This document shows, piece after piece, positions 25,901 to 33,990 of a stretch of DNA of 64,000 bases (positions are counted from its first letter, which is position 1; each line of letters starts with the position of its first letter). The notes beneath the pieces were generated by a model that was given only the letters and a program-made list of their open reading frames with translations, did no database searches and had not been told where the DNA came from. Made by a program: the position numbers and the translations under genes. Source of the stretch: Streptomyces barkulensis (GTDB lineage: Bacteria; Actinomycetota; Actinomycetes; Streptomycetales; Streptomycetaceae); the NCBI RefSeq assembly GCF_002843305.1, contig NZ_PGSG01000093.1, positions 62,001 to 126,000 of the forward strand. Reading direction: 5' to 3'.

Positions 25901-26566
25901 TCAGCGCCAGTCGGGGTAGGCGGAGTAGCTTCCGGCCTCGGGGTAGGCGGAGTAGCCGCCGGCGTCGGCCGCCCCGCCCGGCCCGTCCTCCAGGTCCTCC
26001 GGCAGCAGGCTCCACACGATCAGGTCGGTGCGGATGTCGGTCCAGCTCCCGTCCTCGGTGCGGGTCCGGGCTATCCAGGCGTTGCGCAGCACGCCCTCGC
26101 TGACGCAGCCCACCTTCTGCGCGACCTGCTGGGAGGCGGTGTTGCCGGCCGGGGTGCGGATCTCCAGCCGTTCGAACTTCCGGTCCTGGAACAGCCACTG
26201 GACGGCGGCGAGCAGCGACTCGGCGGCGTACCCCTCGCCCCGTGCCCAGGGGGCGGTCACATACGCGGCCTCGGCGGACAGCACCCGCCAGTCGGTCTTG
26301 CGCAGATGGACGGCGCCGACCAGGCGCTGGGTGAGGAACTCGGTGACGGCGAAGACGATGCCGCGCCCCTCGGTCCGCTCCGCGGGCGCCCCCCGCGCGA
26401 TCCACTCCCGGGCGTGCTCCTCGGTGTAGGGGGCGGGTACGGAGGTCCAGGCGGTGACCAGTTCGTCGTTCATCATCTCGGTGAACGCCGGGGCGTCCTC
26501 GGTCTCGAGGGGACGCAGCACGAGCCGTTCCGTGCTGATCGAGATCTCCGGGAAGATGGATGTCAT
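25901..26566 (-). CDS. RimJ/RimL-type GNAT acetyltransferase
   Basis: This 221-residue protein opens with the ISTERLVLRPL segment typical of RimJ/RimL-like enzymes. The acetyl-CoA region is VTAPWARGEGYAAESLL, followed by NTASQQVAQKVGC. The tail after the fold has two copies of YSAYP separated by a few residues and is probably disordered. Substrate unknown; candidates are the N-terminus of a protein or a small amine. A GGAGCGG ribosome-binding site supports the start. It lies downstream of metNIQ but past a terminator. Confidence 0.88.
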   Translation of the reverse strand: MTSIFPEISISTERLVLRPLETEDAPAFTEMMNDELVTAWTSVPAPYTEEHAREWIARGAPAERTEGRGIVFAVTEFLTQRLVGAVHLRKTDWRVLSAEAAYVTAPWARGEGYAAESLLAAVQWLFQDRKFERLEIRTPAGNTASQQVAQKVGCVSEGVLRNAWIARTRTEDGSWTDIRTDLIVWSLLPEDLEDGPGGAADAGGYSAYPEAGSYSAYPDWR

Positions 26567-26638
26567 GCGCCGCTCCAGCCTGACGGGGTCGAGTGCACAG
26601 CATGCAGCATCACCCCGGCGGCGTGCAGCGCGGGCCCC

Positions 26639-26688
26639 GGCGGTGGGCCGTGCCCCTGGAAACCCCCGCCGGGGCCCGGCCCACCGCC
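26639..26688 (-). terminator. Terminator of metNIQ
   Basis: An 11-bp perfect stem (26639-26649 with 26678-26688), which can extend inward with GC pairs, begins 9 bases after the metQ stop codon. Confidence 0.7.
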
Positions 26689-26697
26689 GTACCGGTG

Positions 26698-27603
26698 TCA
26701 GGAGGCGTCGGAGGCGGCCACCACCGAGCCCCGGTACTCCTTCTCGATGAAGCCGGCGACCTCCTCGGAGGCCAGCAGGCCGGCCAGCTTCCTCACCCGC
26801 GGGTCGTCCTCGTTGCCCTCCTTGACGACGAGGAGGTTGACGTAGGGGTTGCCCTCGGCCTCTTCCAGGGCCAGGGCGTCCTCGGCGGGCTCCAGACCGG
26901 CCTCGATGGCGTAGTTGCCGTTGACGACGGCGGCGTCCACGTCTTCGAGGGAGCGGGGCAGAGCGGCCGCCTCCAGCTCCTTGAACTCCAGTCCCCTGGC
27001 GTCGGCGATGTCGGCCAGGGTGGCGTCCTGCCCGGCGCCGTCCTTCAGCTCGATCAGGCCGTGGTCGTCCAGGAGCCTCAGGGCGCGGCCCTCGTTGGTG
27101 GTGTCGTTGGGCACCGCGACGGTGTCGCCCGCGCCGAGTTCGGAGGCCTTCTTCAGGGTGGAGGAGTACAGGCCCAGCGGTTCCAGGTGGACGCCCGTCA
27201 CGGGCACCAGGTGGGTGCCCTGCTTGGCGTTGACGTCGTCCAGGTAGGGCTTGTGCTGGAAGTAGTTGGCGTCGACCTCGCCGTTCTCGGTGGCGGTGTT
27301 GGGCAGGACGTAGTCGGTGAACTCCCTGATCTCCAGATCCAGTCCGGCCTCCTCGGCCAGGTTGTCCCTGACGAAGCCGAGGATGTCGGCGTGCGGGGTC
27401 GGGGAGGCGGCGACGGTCAGCGGCGCGTCGGCGCCTTCGGAACCGCCGGAGGCGGCGGGGTCGGAGTCGGTGCCGCAGGCGGTCAGCGACAGGGCCAGCG
27501 CGGCGGTGGCCAGGGCGGCGCCGGGCCTGGTGCGGGCGGACCTGGTGATGGCGGACCTGGTGATGGCGGACCTGGTGATGGCGGACTTGGTGATGGTGCG
27601 CAC
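26698..27603 (-). CDS. metQ: Methionine ABC transporter substrate-binding lipoprotein MetQ
   Basis: This 301-residue NlpA-family lipoprotein has the lipobox LTAC with Cys43. The mature domain contains SPTPHADILGFV, NYFQHKPYLDD, VPNDTTNEGRAL and NGNYAIEAGL, all typical of MetQ. It binds methionine at the cell surface for MetI-MetN. The signal peptide is unusually long because its basic n-region carries the pentapeptide SAITR in tandem (15-bp DNA repeats). The GTG start has GAGG upstream. It is the third gene of metN-metI-metQ. Confidence 0.95.
   Translation of the reverse strand: MRTITKSAITRSAITRSAITRSARTRPGAALATAALALSLTACGTDSDPAASGGSEGADAPLTVAASPTPHADILGFVRDNLAEEAGLDLEIREFTDYVLPNTATENGEVDANYFQHKPYLDDVNAKQGTHLVPVTGVHLEPLGLYSSTLKKASELGAGDTVAVPNDTTNEGRALRLLDDHGLIELKDGAGQDATLADIADARGLEFKELEAAALPRSLEDVDAAVVNGNYAIEAGLEPAEDALALEEAEGNPYVNLLVVKEGNEDDPRVRKLAGLLASEEVAGFIEKEYRGSVVAASDAS
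27536..27595. repeat. Four 15-bp tandem repeats in the metQ signal-peptide region
   Basis: The unit GCGGACCTGGTGATG occurs four times, the last with one change. On the coding strand it encodes SAITR repeats in the positively charged n-region of the MetQ signal peptide. Copy number could vary without a frameshift. Confidence 0.9.
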
Positions 27604-27714
27604 GAAGAGTGCCTCTTTCCGTTGTGCGTTCTCCGGGCTCCGGGGTGCCGGGGCTCCGGTCGGTGCCGGACAAGGGGTCCGGCTTCCATGGGTGGGGGGT
27701 GGGTCGAGGGTGGT

Positions 27715-28383
27715 TCAGGTGGTGCGCTCGCGGCGGGAGAGCAGGCGCACCGCGCCGTCGCCCAGGAGCTGCACGGCGGTGACGAGGGCGAGCAGCACGA
27801 CGACGGTGGCGAACATGAAGCCGGTCTCGAAGCGCTGGTAGCCGTAGGTGATGGCCTTGCTGCCCAGACCTTCGGCGCCCACCGCGCCGGCCATCGCGGA
27901 GTAGCCGACGAGGGTGATGACGGTGGTGGTCAGGCCGGCCACGAGGGAGGGCAGGGCCTGTGGCAGCAGCGCCTTGAGGACGACCGTGCCGGTGCCGCCG
28001 CCCATGGACAGGACGGCCTCGACCAGTCCGTGGTCCACCTCGCGCACGGCCGTCTCCACCAGGCGGGCGAAGAAGGGGATGGCACCGATGGACAGCGGCA
28101 CCACGGCGGCCGTCGGGCCGATGGAGGTGCCGACGACCACGCGGGTGAAGGGGATAAGGGCGACGACGAGGATGATGAAGGGCAGGGAGCGCCCGACGTT
28201 GACCACGGTGCCGACCGCCTTGTTGACCGCCCTGTTCGCCAGCAGCCCGCCGCGGTCGGTGAGCACCAGCAGCACGCCCAGCGGCAGGCCGCCCAGGACG
28301 GTGACGAGGGTGGACCAGCCGACCATGTAGAGGGTGTCGACGGTGCCCTGGAGCAGGATGGGCTGCATCTCCGGCCAGGTCAT
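27715..28383 (-). CDS. metI: Methionine ABC transporter permease MetI
   Basis: This 222-residue permease has five predicted helices. The coupling loop is LVEAVLSMGGGTGTVVLKAL and the hallmark segment GRSLPFIILVVALIPFTR is present. It forms the membrane channel of the MetNIQ methionine importer. Its ATG overlaps the stop of metN (ATGA), and metQ follows after 111 bases. Confidence 0.95.
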   Translation of the reverse strand: MTWPEMQPILLQGTVDTLYMVGWSTLVTVLGGLPLGVLLVLTDRGGLLANRAVNKAVGTVVNVGRSLPFIILVVALIPFTRVVVGTSIGPTAAVVPLSIGAIPFFARLVETAVREVDHGLVEAVLSMGGGTGTVVLKALLPQALPSLVAGLTTTVITLVGYSAMAGAVGAEGLGSKAITYGYQRFETGFMFATVVVLLALVTAVQLLGDGAVRLLSRRERTT

Positions 28384-29507
28384 CGGGGCTTCTCCACGGT
28401 CTCGAAGGTCTCGGGTGTCCCGGGGGTCCGGGCGGCTCCGGGGGTACGGGCGGCTCCGGCCGCCCCGGGGAACTCGACGGTCAGTCCCCGCTCGCGCAGG
28501 AAGCCGATCGGCACGGCGTTGTCCTCGCGGCGGCCGGGCAGCTCGATCCGCATCCGGCCCACCTGGCGGCCGCCGATGGTGTCCATGGCGGCGCCGAGGA
28601 TCGACACGTCGATGCCGTGGGCGCGCGAGAGCCGGGAGATCAGCGGCCGTCCGGTGCTCTCGCCGTGGAAGGTGACGTCCACGACGGTGCGCTCCCGGAC
28701 CGCCCCGTTTCCGGCCTCCGCCTCCCCGGCCTCCGCTTCCCCCGCCGGGGACGCTCCCCCGAGGGGGAACAGCTCGCGGGCCAGCTCCGAGCCCGGGGTG
28801 GCCAGCAGCCCGGAGACGGTGCCGGACTCGACGACCTTCCCGTCCCGCATCAGCGCGGCCGAGTCGCAGACGGTCTTGACGACGTCCATCTCGTGCGTGA
28901 TGAGCAGGACGGTCAGGCCGAGCCGCCGGTTGAGGTCGCGCAGCAGGGCCAGGATGGAGCGGGTGGTCTCCGGGTCGAGGGCGGAGGTCGCCTCGTCCGA
29001 CAGCAGCACCCTGGGATCGCCCGCCAGCGCCCGGGCGATGCCGACGCGCTGCTTCTGGCCGCCGGAGAGCTGTGCGGGCCAGGAGCGGGCGTGGTCGGCG
29101 AGGCCGACCAGGCCGAGCAGTTCCCGGGCCTTGCGGGCGCGCTCGCGGCCGGGGACGCCGAGGATCTCCAGCGGCAGTTCGACGTTGCCCTGGACGGTCC
29201 GGGAGGACAGCAGGTTGAAGTGCTGGAAGACCATGCCGATGCGGCTGCGGGCCCGGCGCAGTTCGGCGCCGGCCCGCGGTCCGCGCCCGGCCAGGGCGGT
29301 GAGGTCCCGGCCGTCGACGACGACCGTGCCGGAGGTGGGGCGCTCCAGCAGGTTGACGCAGCGGATGAGGGAGGACTTCCCCGCGCCGCTGCGGCCGACG
29401 ACGCCGAAGACCTCGCCCTCGCGGACATGGAGGTCGACGCCGTCGAGCGCTGTCACGTCGCGGCCTCGGGAGCGGTAGACCTTGGTGAGTCCCGTGGTGG
29501 TGATCAC
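28380..29507 (-). CDS. metN: Methionine ABC transporter ATP-binding protein MetN
   Basis: This 375-residue ATPase has Walker A GRSGAGKSS, signature LSGGQKQR, Walker B VLLSDEATSALD and the H-loop THEM. A C-terminal NIL ligand-sensing domain (about 265-350), which lets internal methionine inhibit transport, follows a Gly/Ala/Glu linker. The tail has the repeat AARTPG. GTG 29507 gives the usual N-terminus VITTTGLTKVY; it lacks a ribosome-binding site, and the frame remains open upstream. A 221-base leader separates it from the candidate Met/Cys leader peptide. Confidence 0.94.
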   Translation of the reverse strand: MITTTGLTKVYRSRGRDVTALDGVDLHVREGEVFGVVGRSGAGKSSLIRCVNLLERPTSGTVVVDGRDLTALAGRGPRAGAELRRARSRIGMVFQHFNLLSSRTVQGNVELPLEILGVPGRERARKARELLGLVGLADHARSWPAQLSGGQKQRVGIARALAGDPRVLLSDEATSALDPETTRSILALLRDLNRRLGLTVLLITHEMDVVKTVCDSAALMRDGKVVESGTVSGLLATPGSELARELFPLGGASPAGEAEAGEAEAGNGAVRERTVVDVTFHGESTGRPLISRLSRAHGIDVSILGAAMDTIGGRQVGRMRIELPGRREDNAVPIGFLRERGLTVEFPGAAGAARTPGAARTPGTPETFETVEKPR

Positions 29508-29728
29508 TGGGTGTCCATGACTGTCGAGTGCGCGGCGCGGGGGTGCGGCGCCGGGCACGGGATGTTCCTGACGAAGGGGGTGGGAGTCCGCGGTCCGGGC
29601 CACGCCTGGTGCGGGCGGACGGCGGGCGAGCGCGGGGCCGGGCACATCCGGCGCCCTCACGGCGGACTGCCGGGAGGCGGAAGGCTCAGGTCTCGCTTCG
29701 GGGCGCGAGGCGGCTCAGGCGGGGGCCC

Positions 29729-29815
29729 TCAGCGGTCACACATTCGACACATGCGGCGAGCACCGGGCGTCGTGGTCGCCTCGGTCGCACGGATGCGGCA
29801 GCTCGTCGCGGTCAT
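29729..29815 (-). CDS. Candidate Met/Cys-rich leader peptide of metNIQ
   Basis: A 28-codon frame (MTATSCRIRA...) ends in ARRMCRMCDR and a TGA 221 bases before metN, on the same strand. The codons just before the stop alternate Met and Cys, the residues whose supply the operon governs. It has no ribosome-binding site; TTTACT seven bases before the ATG could be a -10 element of a leaderless transcript. Leaderless poly-Cys leader peptides are known in mycobacteria. This one is an inference from sequence alone. Downstream (29508-29728) I see GC-rich potential hairpins but no recognised riboswitch. Confidence 0.4.
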   Translation of the reverse strand: MTATSCRIRATEATTTPGARRMCRMCDR

Positions 29816-30068
29816 GCGGATGAGTAAAGCAGACCCCTGCCCGCTACACGTAAAAAACGGACGCCCATGTCCGGATATTGGACAGCCGAGTGTGCGACGG
29901 CCGGCCCGTCCACCCTCGCCGAGAAGTCGCCGCACCCGCTTCCACCTGCGTGGACGCCGTTCGCGAGCTGTACGGAAAGCTGCCCGGTATGTGGTCAACG
30001 CCACGGTGGGCGAGGACTTCCGGAGGGGCCGTTTCGTCCGCGATGACGGGCTCGAATACAGTGCCGAC

Positions 30069-30437
30069 ATGCTCACCCCGCTGACGGTCGCGGTCGCCGT
30101 GGCCGCGCTCGCCCTGGCCGCCTGGTGCGGCTTCGCGGCCTACCGGGACCAGCCGACCAAGGACTGGCACTTCGCCGGCATGGCCGTGGTGACCGTGCTC
30201 GCCCTGGTGCAGCTGGCCGTCGGCGTCGTACAGCTGGCGCGCGGCGAGAAGCCGGACGGCGGCACGGTGGTCTTCGTCTCCTATCTGCTCGGCGTGGCGG
30301 CCTGCGTGCCCGCGGTCGGCTTCATGTCGCTGGCCGAGCGCACCCGCTGGGGCTCGGCGACGGTCGCCGCGGGCGCGGTGGTGATGGCCGTGCTCCAGGT
30401 GCGGCTGTACGACGTGTGGGGAGGCGGGCATGGCTGA
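30069..30437 (+). CDS. Four-helix membrane protein, unknown function
   Basis: This 122-residue protein has four predicted helices (LTVAVAVAALALAAWCGF, MAVVTVLALVQLAVGVV, VVFVSYLLGVAACVPAV and a C-terminal helix). No known motif is visible. TACAGT ends six bases before the ATG and no ribosome-binding site is seen, so the mRNA may be leaderless. The stop overlaps the next gene by 8 bases, so the two form an operon. The frame continues upstream, but that part lacks coding character. Confidence 0.75.
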   Translation: MLTPLTVAVAVAALALAAWCGFAAYRDQPTKDWHFAGMAVVTVLALVQLAVGVVQLARGEKPDGGTVVFVSYLLGVAACVPAVGFMSLAERTRWGSATVAAGAVVMAVLQVRLYDVWGGGHG

Positions 30438-30858
30438 GCCCTCGGGAGCCCCGGCGCGGCCGGGTCTGAACCGCGGGCCGGGCCGGCTGCTGGTCACGTT
30501 GTACGCGGTCTTCGCGATCGGCGCGACCTCCCGCTCGGTCTACCAGCTCTCCACCCGCTTCGACGAGGCGCCGCTGGCGTACGTCCTGTCGGCGGTTGCC
30601 GCGGCCGTCTACGTGGTGATCACCGTCGCCCTGGTCCGCGGCGGCAGGGGCGCCCGCCGGGTGGCGCTGGTGTGCTGCGCGGCCGAGCTGGCCGGGGTGC
30701 TGACGGTCGGCACCTGGACGGTGCTGGACCCGTCGGCATTCCCCGACGCGACCGTCTGGTCGGACTACGGCCTGGGATATCTGCTGCTCCCGCTGGTTCT
30801 GCCGGTGATCGGCCTGCTGTGGCTGCGCCGCTCGCCCGCCGGGGCCGGCGCGGCCTGA
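30430..30858 (+). CDS. Four-helix membrane protein, unknown function
   Basis: This 142-residue protein has four hydrophobic helices, starting at LLVTLYAVFAIGATSRSVYQ. It overlaps the preceding membrane gene by 8 bases, so the products may form a complex. The central segment VSAVAAAVYVVITVALVRGG and the ending LLLPLVLPVIGLLWLRR are typical of conserved Streptomyces integral membrane proteins of unknown role. It ends at a strong terminator. Confidence 0.8.
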   Translation: MAEPSGAPARPGLNRGPGRLLVTLYAVFAIGATSRSVYQLSTRFDEAPLAYVLSAVAAAVYVVITVALVRGGRGARRVALVCCAAELAGVLTVGTWTVLDPSAFPDATVWSDYGLGYLLLPLVLPVIGLLWLRRSPAGAGAA

Positions 30859-30872
30859 CCGGCCCCGGCATA

Positions 30873-30915
30873 CGTACGGCCGCCCCGGTGGAACCCCCAC
30901 CGGGGCGGCCGTACG
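30873..30915. terminator. Bidirectional terminator between convergent genes
   Basis: A perfect 19-bp stem (30873-30891 with 30897-30915) with a 5-base loop lies between the membrane-protein operon and the GNAT gene. Confidence 0.85.
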
Positions 30916-30947
30916 CGCACGGGACGCGCAATGCGTACGGGGCGCGG

Positions 30948-31475
30948 TCAGGCGCTGGCGGCATACCTCCGGGAGACGTCCCCGCCCGTCGGCGAGGGCT
31001 CCGGCGCCTTCTCCAGGGTCACCATGTCCAGCCGGGAGGAGACCCGCTCGGTGGCCACCGGGGTGTAGCCGAGCCTGCGGTAGAGGCGGATGCCGCTCTC
31101 GCTGCGGTGGCCGGTGGACAGCCGGTAGCGCCGGGCGGACCGCTCCCGCGCCAGCCGCTCCTCGACCGCGGACAGCAGCCTCCCGCCGAGCCCGTGCCGC
31201 TGCATGCGGGGGTGGACGATCAGCTTGCCGATCACGGCCGTGCCGTCGTCCTCGACGCGGCCGCGTACCGAGCCGACGACCTCCGCGCCGAGCCGGGCCA
31301 CGAGCACGCAACCGCGGGCCAGTTCGGCGCGGAGGCCGTCGAGGGTCTGGGTGAGCGGCTCGATGCCGTAGTCGCCGTACAGCGCGGCCTCGGACTGGTA
31401 GCACAGGTACTGCAGTTTGAGGATCTGCTCGGCGTCTTCGTCCGTCGCCGCCGAGATGGTCACGCTCGTTCCCAT
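30948..31475 (-). CDS. GNAT N-acetyltransferase
   Basis: This 175-residue GNAT protein has the acetyl-CoA motif IVHPRMQRHGLGGRLL and the C-terminal motif GIRLYRRLGYTPV. The N-terminus starts with TISAATDEDAEQILKLQYLCYQ, a pattern found in a conserved actinobacterial subgroup. The substrate is unknown. GGGAG upstream of the ATG at 31475 supports this start over one six codons earlier. Confidence 0.88.
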   Translation of the reverse strand: MGTSVTISAATDEDAEQILKLQYLCYQSEAALYGDYGIEPLTQTLDGLRAELARGCVLVARLGAEVVGSVRGRVEDDGTAVIGKLIVHPRMQRHGLGGRLLSAVEERLARERSARRYRLSTGHRSESGIRLYRRLGYTPVATERVSSRLDMVTLEKAPEPSPTGGDVSRRYAASA

Positions 31476-31784
31476 GTGCGCACGTCTCCCCATGTCTCGT
31501 CATGTCCGGGCGCGCGCGTCGAACGAGGGTCGCGCGCCCGAACTGTCTGCCCTGATGACGCCGGTGGTTCACCGCACCTTTCCCCTGGTTCGGGGGGCGC
31601 AACCTCCGTCGTGAGCATTCTGCGCGGGCAATCGATGCAAGGGGAACGAATCGGTCCGGGACCGCCCTGTGAGATTCCCAACTCGCGGGCCTCTTCCCCG
31701 CGGCGGGGTCCCCGGCGGGAGGGCCGTCCCGCGTCGCGGCCGCCGTGCGGGCCGCGGCGCGAAACGGTCGCGCGGGCCGGGCCG
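31476..31784. other. Gene-free stretch with a GC hairpin
   Basis: This stretch between the GNAT gene and glpQ holds one clear structure: a 9-bp perfect stem (31508-31516 with 31531-31539) of alternating GC in the GNAT 5' leader. A possible -35 TTGCAT near 31634-31639 on the minus strand could belong to the GNAT promoter. No reading frame with coding character was found. Confidence 0.4.
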
Positions 31785-31826
31785 GCCGGAGCTGACGGCC
31801 GGCCCGGGCCGGCCGTCAGCTCCGGC
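31785..31826 (-). terminator. Perfect 42-base palindrome ending glpQ
   Basis: The palindrome is perfect over 42 bases without an unpaired loop, and its upper arm contains the last three glpQ codons and the TGA. It acts presumably as a terminator that begins inside the gene. Confidence 0.75.
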
Positions 31827-32970
31827 GGAAGTCCTCGGCGGCCAGCAGGGCGGTGTCCGGCTGGTCGGTGAAGATGCCGTCGATGCCCGTTCCGAAGTAC
31901 GCCCGCAGGGCGCCGAAGGCGTCCCCGTAGGCGTCCGGGTCGGTGCCGCGGCGGAATTCCGCGGGCAGGAACCGGTTCTCGTTGCGCATGGTGTACGGGT
32001 GGAGCAGCAGCCCGCGGGCATGGGCGTCGCGCACCAGGGTGGTGGGCTCGCCCAGCCGCCCGTCCGCCCGCCGGGGGACGACGAGGTCGAGCACCGGGCC
32101 GACGCCCTGGGCGAAGCCGGAGATCCACTCCAGTCCCCCGGGAGTGACGAGGTCCGCCACGGTACGCGGGTCGCCGGCCTGTTCGAAGTCCCAGGGACGG
32201 GAGTCGGCGGTCCACAGCAGCACCATGCGCGGAGTCCTCACCAGCCGGCTCATCCGCTCCATGCTGGTCGGCTCGAAGGACTGCAGGAACGTGGGGGAGT
32301 TCGCGCGGTCCCGCCCGTACCGGCGCAGCAGCTTCGCCAGCCGCTCCTCCAGGCCCAGGCCCAGTGCGCGGAAGTGGCTGGGGTGCTTGGTCTCGACGTG
32401 AAGCCAGACCGGGCGTCCGCGCCGGCGGCCCTCGCGCTCGGCCCAGCGCAGCACCTCCTCGAAGGACGGGACCGTCCAGCGGCCGTCGTAGAGGGTGTTG
32501 TCGGGGCGGGTGCCGGGGATGCGCTCGGTGGCGCGCAGCGTCCTGAGCTCGGCGAGGGTGAAGTCCTCGGTGAACCAGCCGGTGATCTCGGTTCCGTCCA
32601 CCGTCTTGGTGGCCTTGCGGTCGGCGAACTCCGGGTGGTCGGCCACGTCCGTGGTGCCGGTGATGTCGTTCTCGTGACGGCAGACCAGATGGCCGTCCCG
32701 GGTGGGCACGAGATCCTGCTCGATGACGTCGGCGCCCATGTCGAGGGCGAGTTGGTAGGCCCCCAGAGTGTGCTCGGGCCGGTAGCCGCTGGCACCGCGA
32801 TGGGCGATGACGGCGGGCGCCGGCAGGGCCGCGCGCCCCCGGCCCGCGCCTCTCCCCCGGCCGCCGTCGGCCGCGGCCGCCGCGGCGGCCGGTCCCAGCG
32901 CCGCCGCGCCCGCGCCCAGCACCGCCGCGCCCAGCACGGTCCTGCGGTCCGGCCTCTGCGCCTGTCCCAT
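31816..32970 (-). CDS. glpQ: Secreted glycerophosphodiester phosphodiesterase
   Basis: This 384-residue GDPD protein starts with a twin-arginine signal (RPDRRTVLGAAVLGAGAAA). The catalytic motif AHRGASGYRPEHT follows, then EQDLVPTRDGHLVCRHEN and the late ETKHPSHF strand. It would hydrolyse glycerophosphodiesters outside the cell to glycerol-3-phosphate for phosphate or carbon supply. ATG 32970 has GAGGAG upstream. A start 14 codons earlier would put extra residues before the twin-arginine motif and was not chosen. No Pho box was identified. Confidence 0.93.
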   Translation of the reverse strand: MGQAQRPDRRTVLGAAVLGAGAAALGPAAAAAAADGGRGRGAGRGRAALPAPAVIAHRGASGYRPEHTLGAYQLALDMGADVIEQDLVPTRDGHLVCRHENDITGTTDVADHPEFADRKATKTVDGTEITGWFTEDFTLAELRTLRATERIPGTRPDNTLYDGRWTVPSFEEVLRWAEREGRRRGRPVWLHVETKHPSHFRALGLGLEERLAKLLRRYGRDRANSPTFLQSFEPTSMERMSRLVRTPRMVLLWTADSRPWDFEQAGDPRTVADLVTPGGLEWISGFAQGVGPVLDLVVPRRADGRLGEPTTLVRDAHARGLLLHPYTMRNENRFLPAEFRRGTDPDAYGDAFGALRAYFGTGIDGIFTDQPDTALLAAEDFRRS

Positions 32971-33216
32971 GGGCACTCCTCTCCCCTTCACACGCCTGTG
33001 ACTGTCCCGCACCCGGCAGGCAACGGAACCCGCGCATGGTAGGTGCGCGTCACTTCACTGCGGGAGACCGCGCACGAAACGAGGCGTGAACGGCTGACAA
33101 ATCGCGCCGTCACGGGGTATCCGTGGGACGAACCCGGCGCGCACCCGCCGGTGACCGGCGAGTACCGTACTGATCTGCGCGGGTGCGCGCGCCGACCATC
33201 ACGACCGGAGGGCACG

Positions 33217-33897
33217 TTGTCCCGTTTCCTGCTCATCAAGGCGCTGCTCGGCCCGCTCCTGCGCGTGCTGTTCCGTCCGCAGGTCGAGGGAGCGGAGCGG
33301 ATTCCCGGCAACGGCCCGGTGATCCTGGCCGGCAACCACCTGACCTTCATCGACTCGATGATCCTCCCCCTCGTCGTCGACCGGCAGGTCTTCTTCATCG
33401 GCAAGGACGAGTACGTCACCGGGAAGAGCCTCAAGGGCCGTCTGATGGCGTGGTTCTTCACCGGCGTCGGCATGATCCCGGTGGACCGCGACGGCGGGCG
33501 CGGCGGTGTCGCGGCGCTGATGACCGGCCGCCGGGTGCTGGAGGAGGGCAACGTCTTCGGCATCTACCCGGAGGGCACCCGCTCCCCCGACGGCCGCCTG
33601 TACCGGGGCCGCACCGGCATCGCCCGGCTGACGCTGATGACCGGCGCGCCGGTCGTCCCGTTCGCGATGATCGGCACCGACCGTGTGCAGCCGGGCGGCA
33701 GCGGGCTGCCCCGGGTCGGACCGGGACGCCGGGTCACCGTCCGCTTCGGTGAGCCGCTGGACTTCTCGCGCTACGACGGCATGGACCGCGACCGCTATGT
33801 GCTGCGGGCCGTGACCGACGAGGTGATGAGCCATGTGATGCGCCTGTCGGGCCAGGAGTACGTGGACGTGTACGCCACCAAGGCCAAGGCTGCCTGA
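33217..33897 (+). CDS. 1-acyl-glycerol-3-phosphate acyltransferase (PlsC-like)
   Basis: This 226-residue PlsC-type acyltransferase shows the catalytic NHLTFID (motif NHxxxxD), the acceptor-binding IYPEGTRS and the final VVPFAMIGTDRVQP motif. It would transfer an acyl group to lysophosphatidic acid or a related lysolipid at the membrane. The start is an unusual TTG encoding LSRFLLIKALLG, five bases after a strong GGAGG; the upstream frame is open but lacks a ribosome-binding site. It converges on a membrane-protein gene across a perfect palindrome. Confidence 0.92.
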   Translation: MSRFLLIKALLGPLLRVLFRPQVEGAERIPGNGPVILAGNHLTFIDSMILPLVVDRQVFFIGKDEYVTGKSLKGRLMAWFFTGVGMIPVDRDGGRGGVAALMTGRRVLEEGNVFGIYPEGTRSPDGRLYRGRTGIARLTLMTGAPVVPFAMIGTDRVQPGGSGLPRVGPGRRVTVRFGEPLDFSRYDGMDRDRYVLRAVTDEVMSHVMRLSGQEYVDVYATKAKAA

Positions 33898-33914
33898 AGC
33901 GCCGTCCGGCCCCC

Positions 33915-33950
33915 GGGGCCCGGTACCGCCCGCGGGCGGTACCGGGCCCC
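33915..33950. terminator. Perfect 36-base palindromic terminator
   Basis: The sequence is its own reverse complement over 36 bases (33915-33950). It lies between two convergent genes and can end transcription from either side. Confidence 0.8.
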
Positions 33951-33990
33951 GTCCTCTCTCCGCCGGCGGGCGACTCACCGGGCGGACGGC

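Noticed and set aside
25734..25919. Short plus-strand frame with GLHGSGFTARASR-like repeats
   Set aside because: It is a translation of the 14-bp tandem repeat and lacks a ribosome-binding site.
29508..29728. SAM riboswitch before metN
   Set aside because: No SAM-I or SAM-IV core sequence was recognisable; only GC-rich hairpins.
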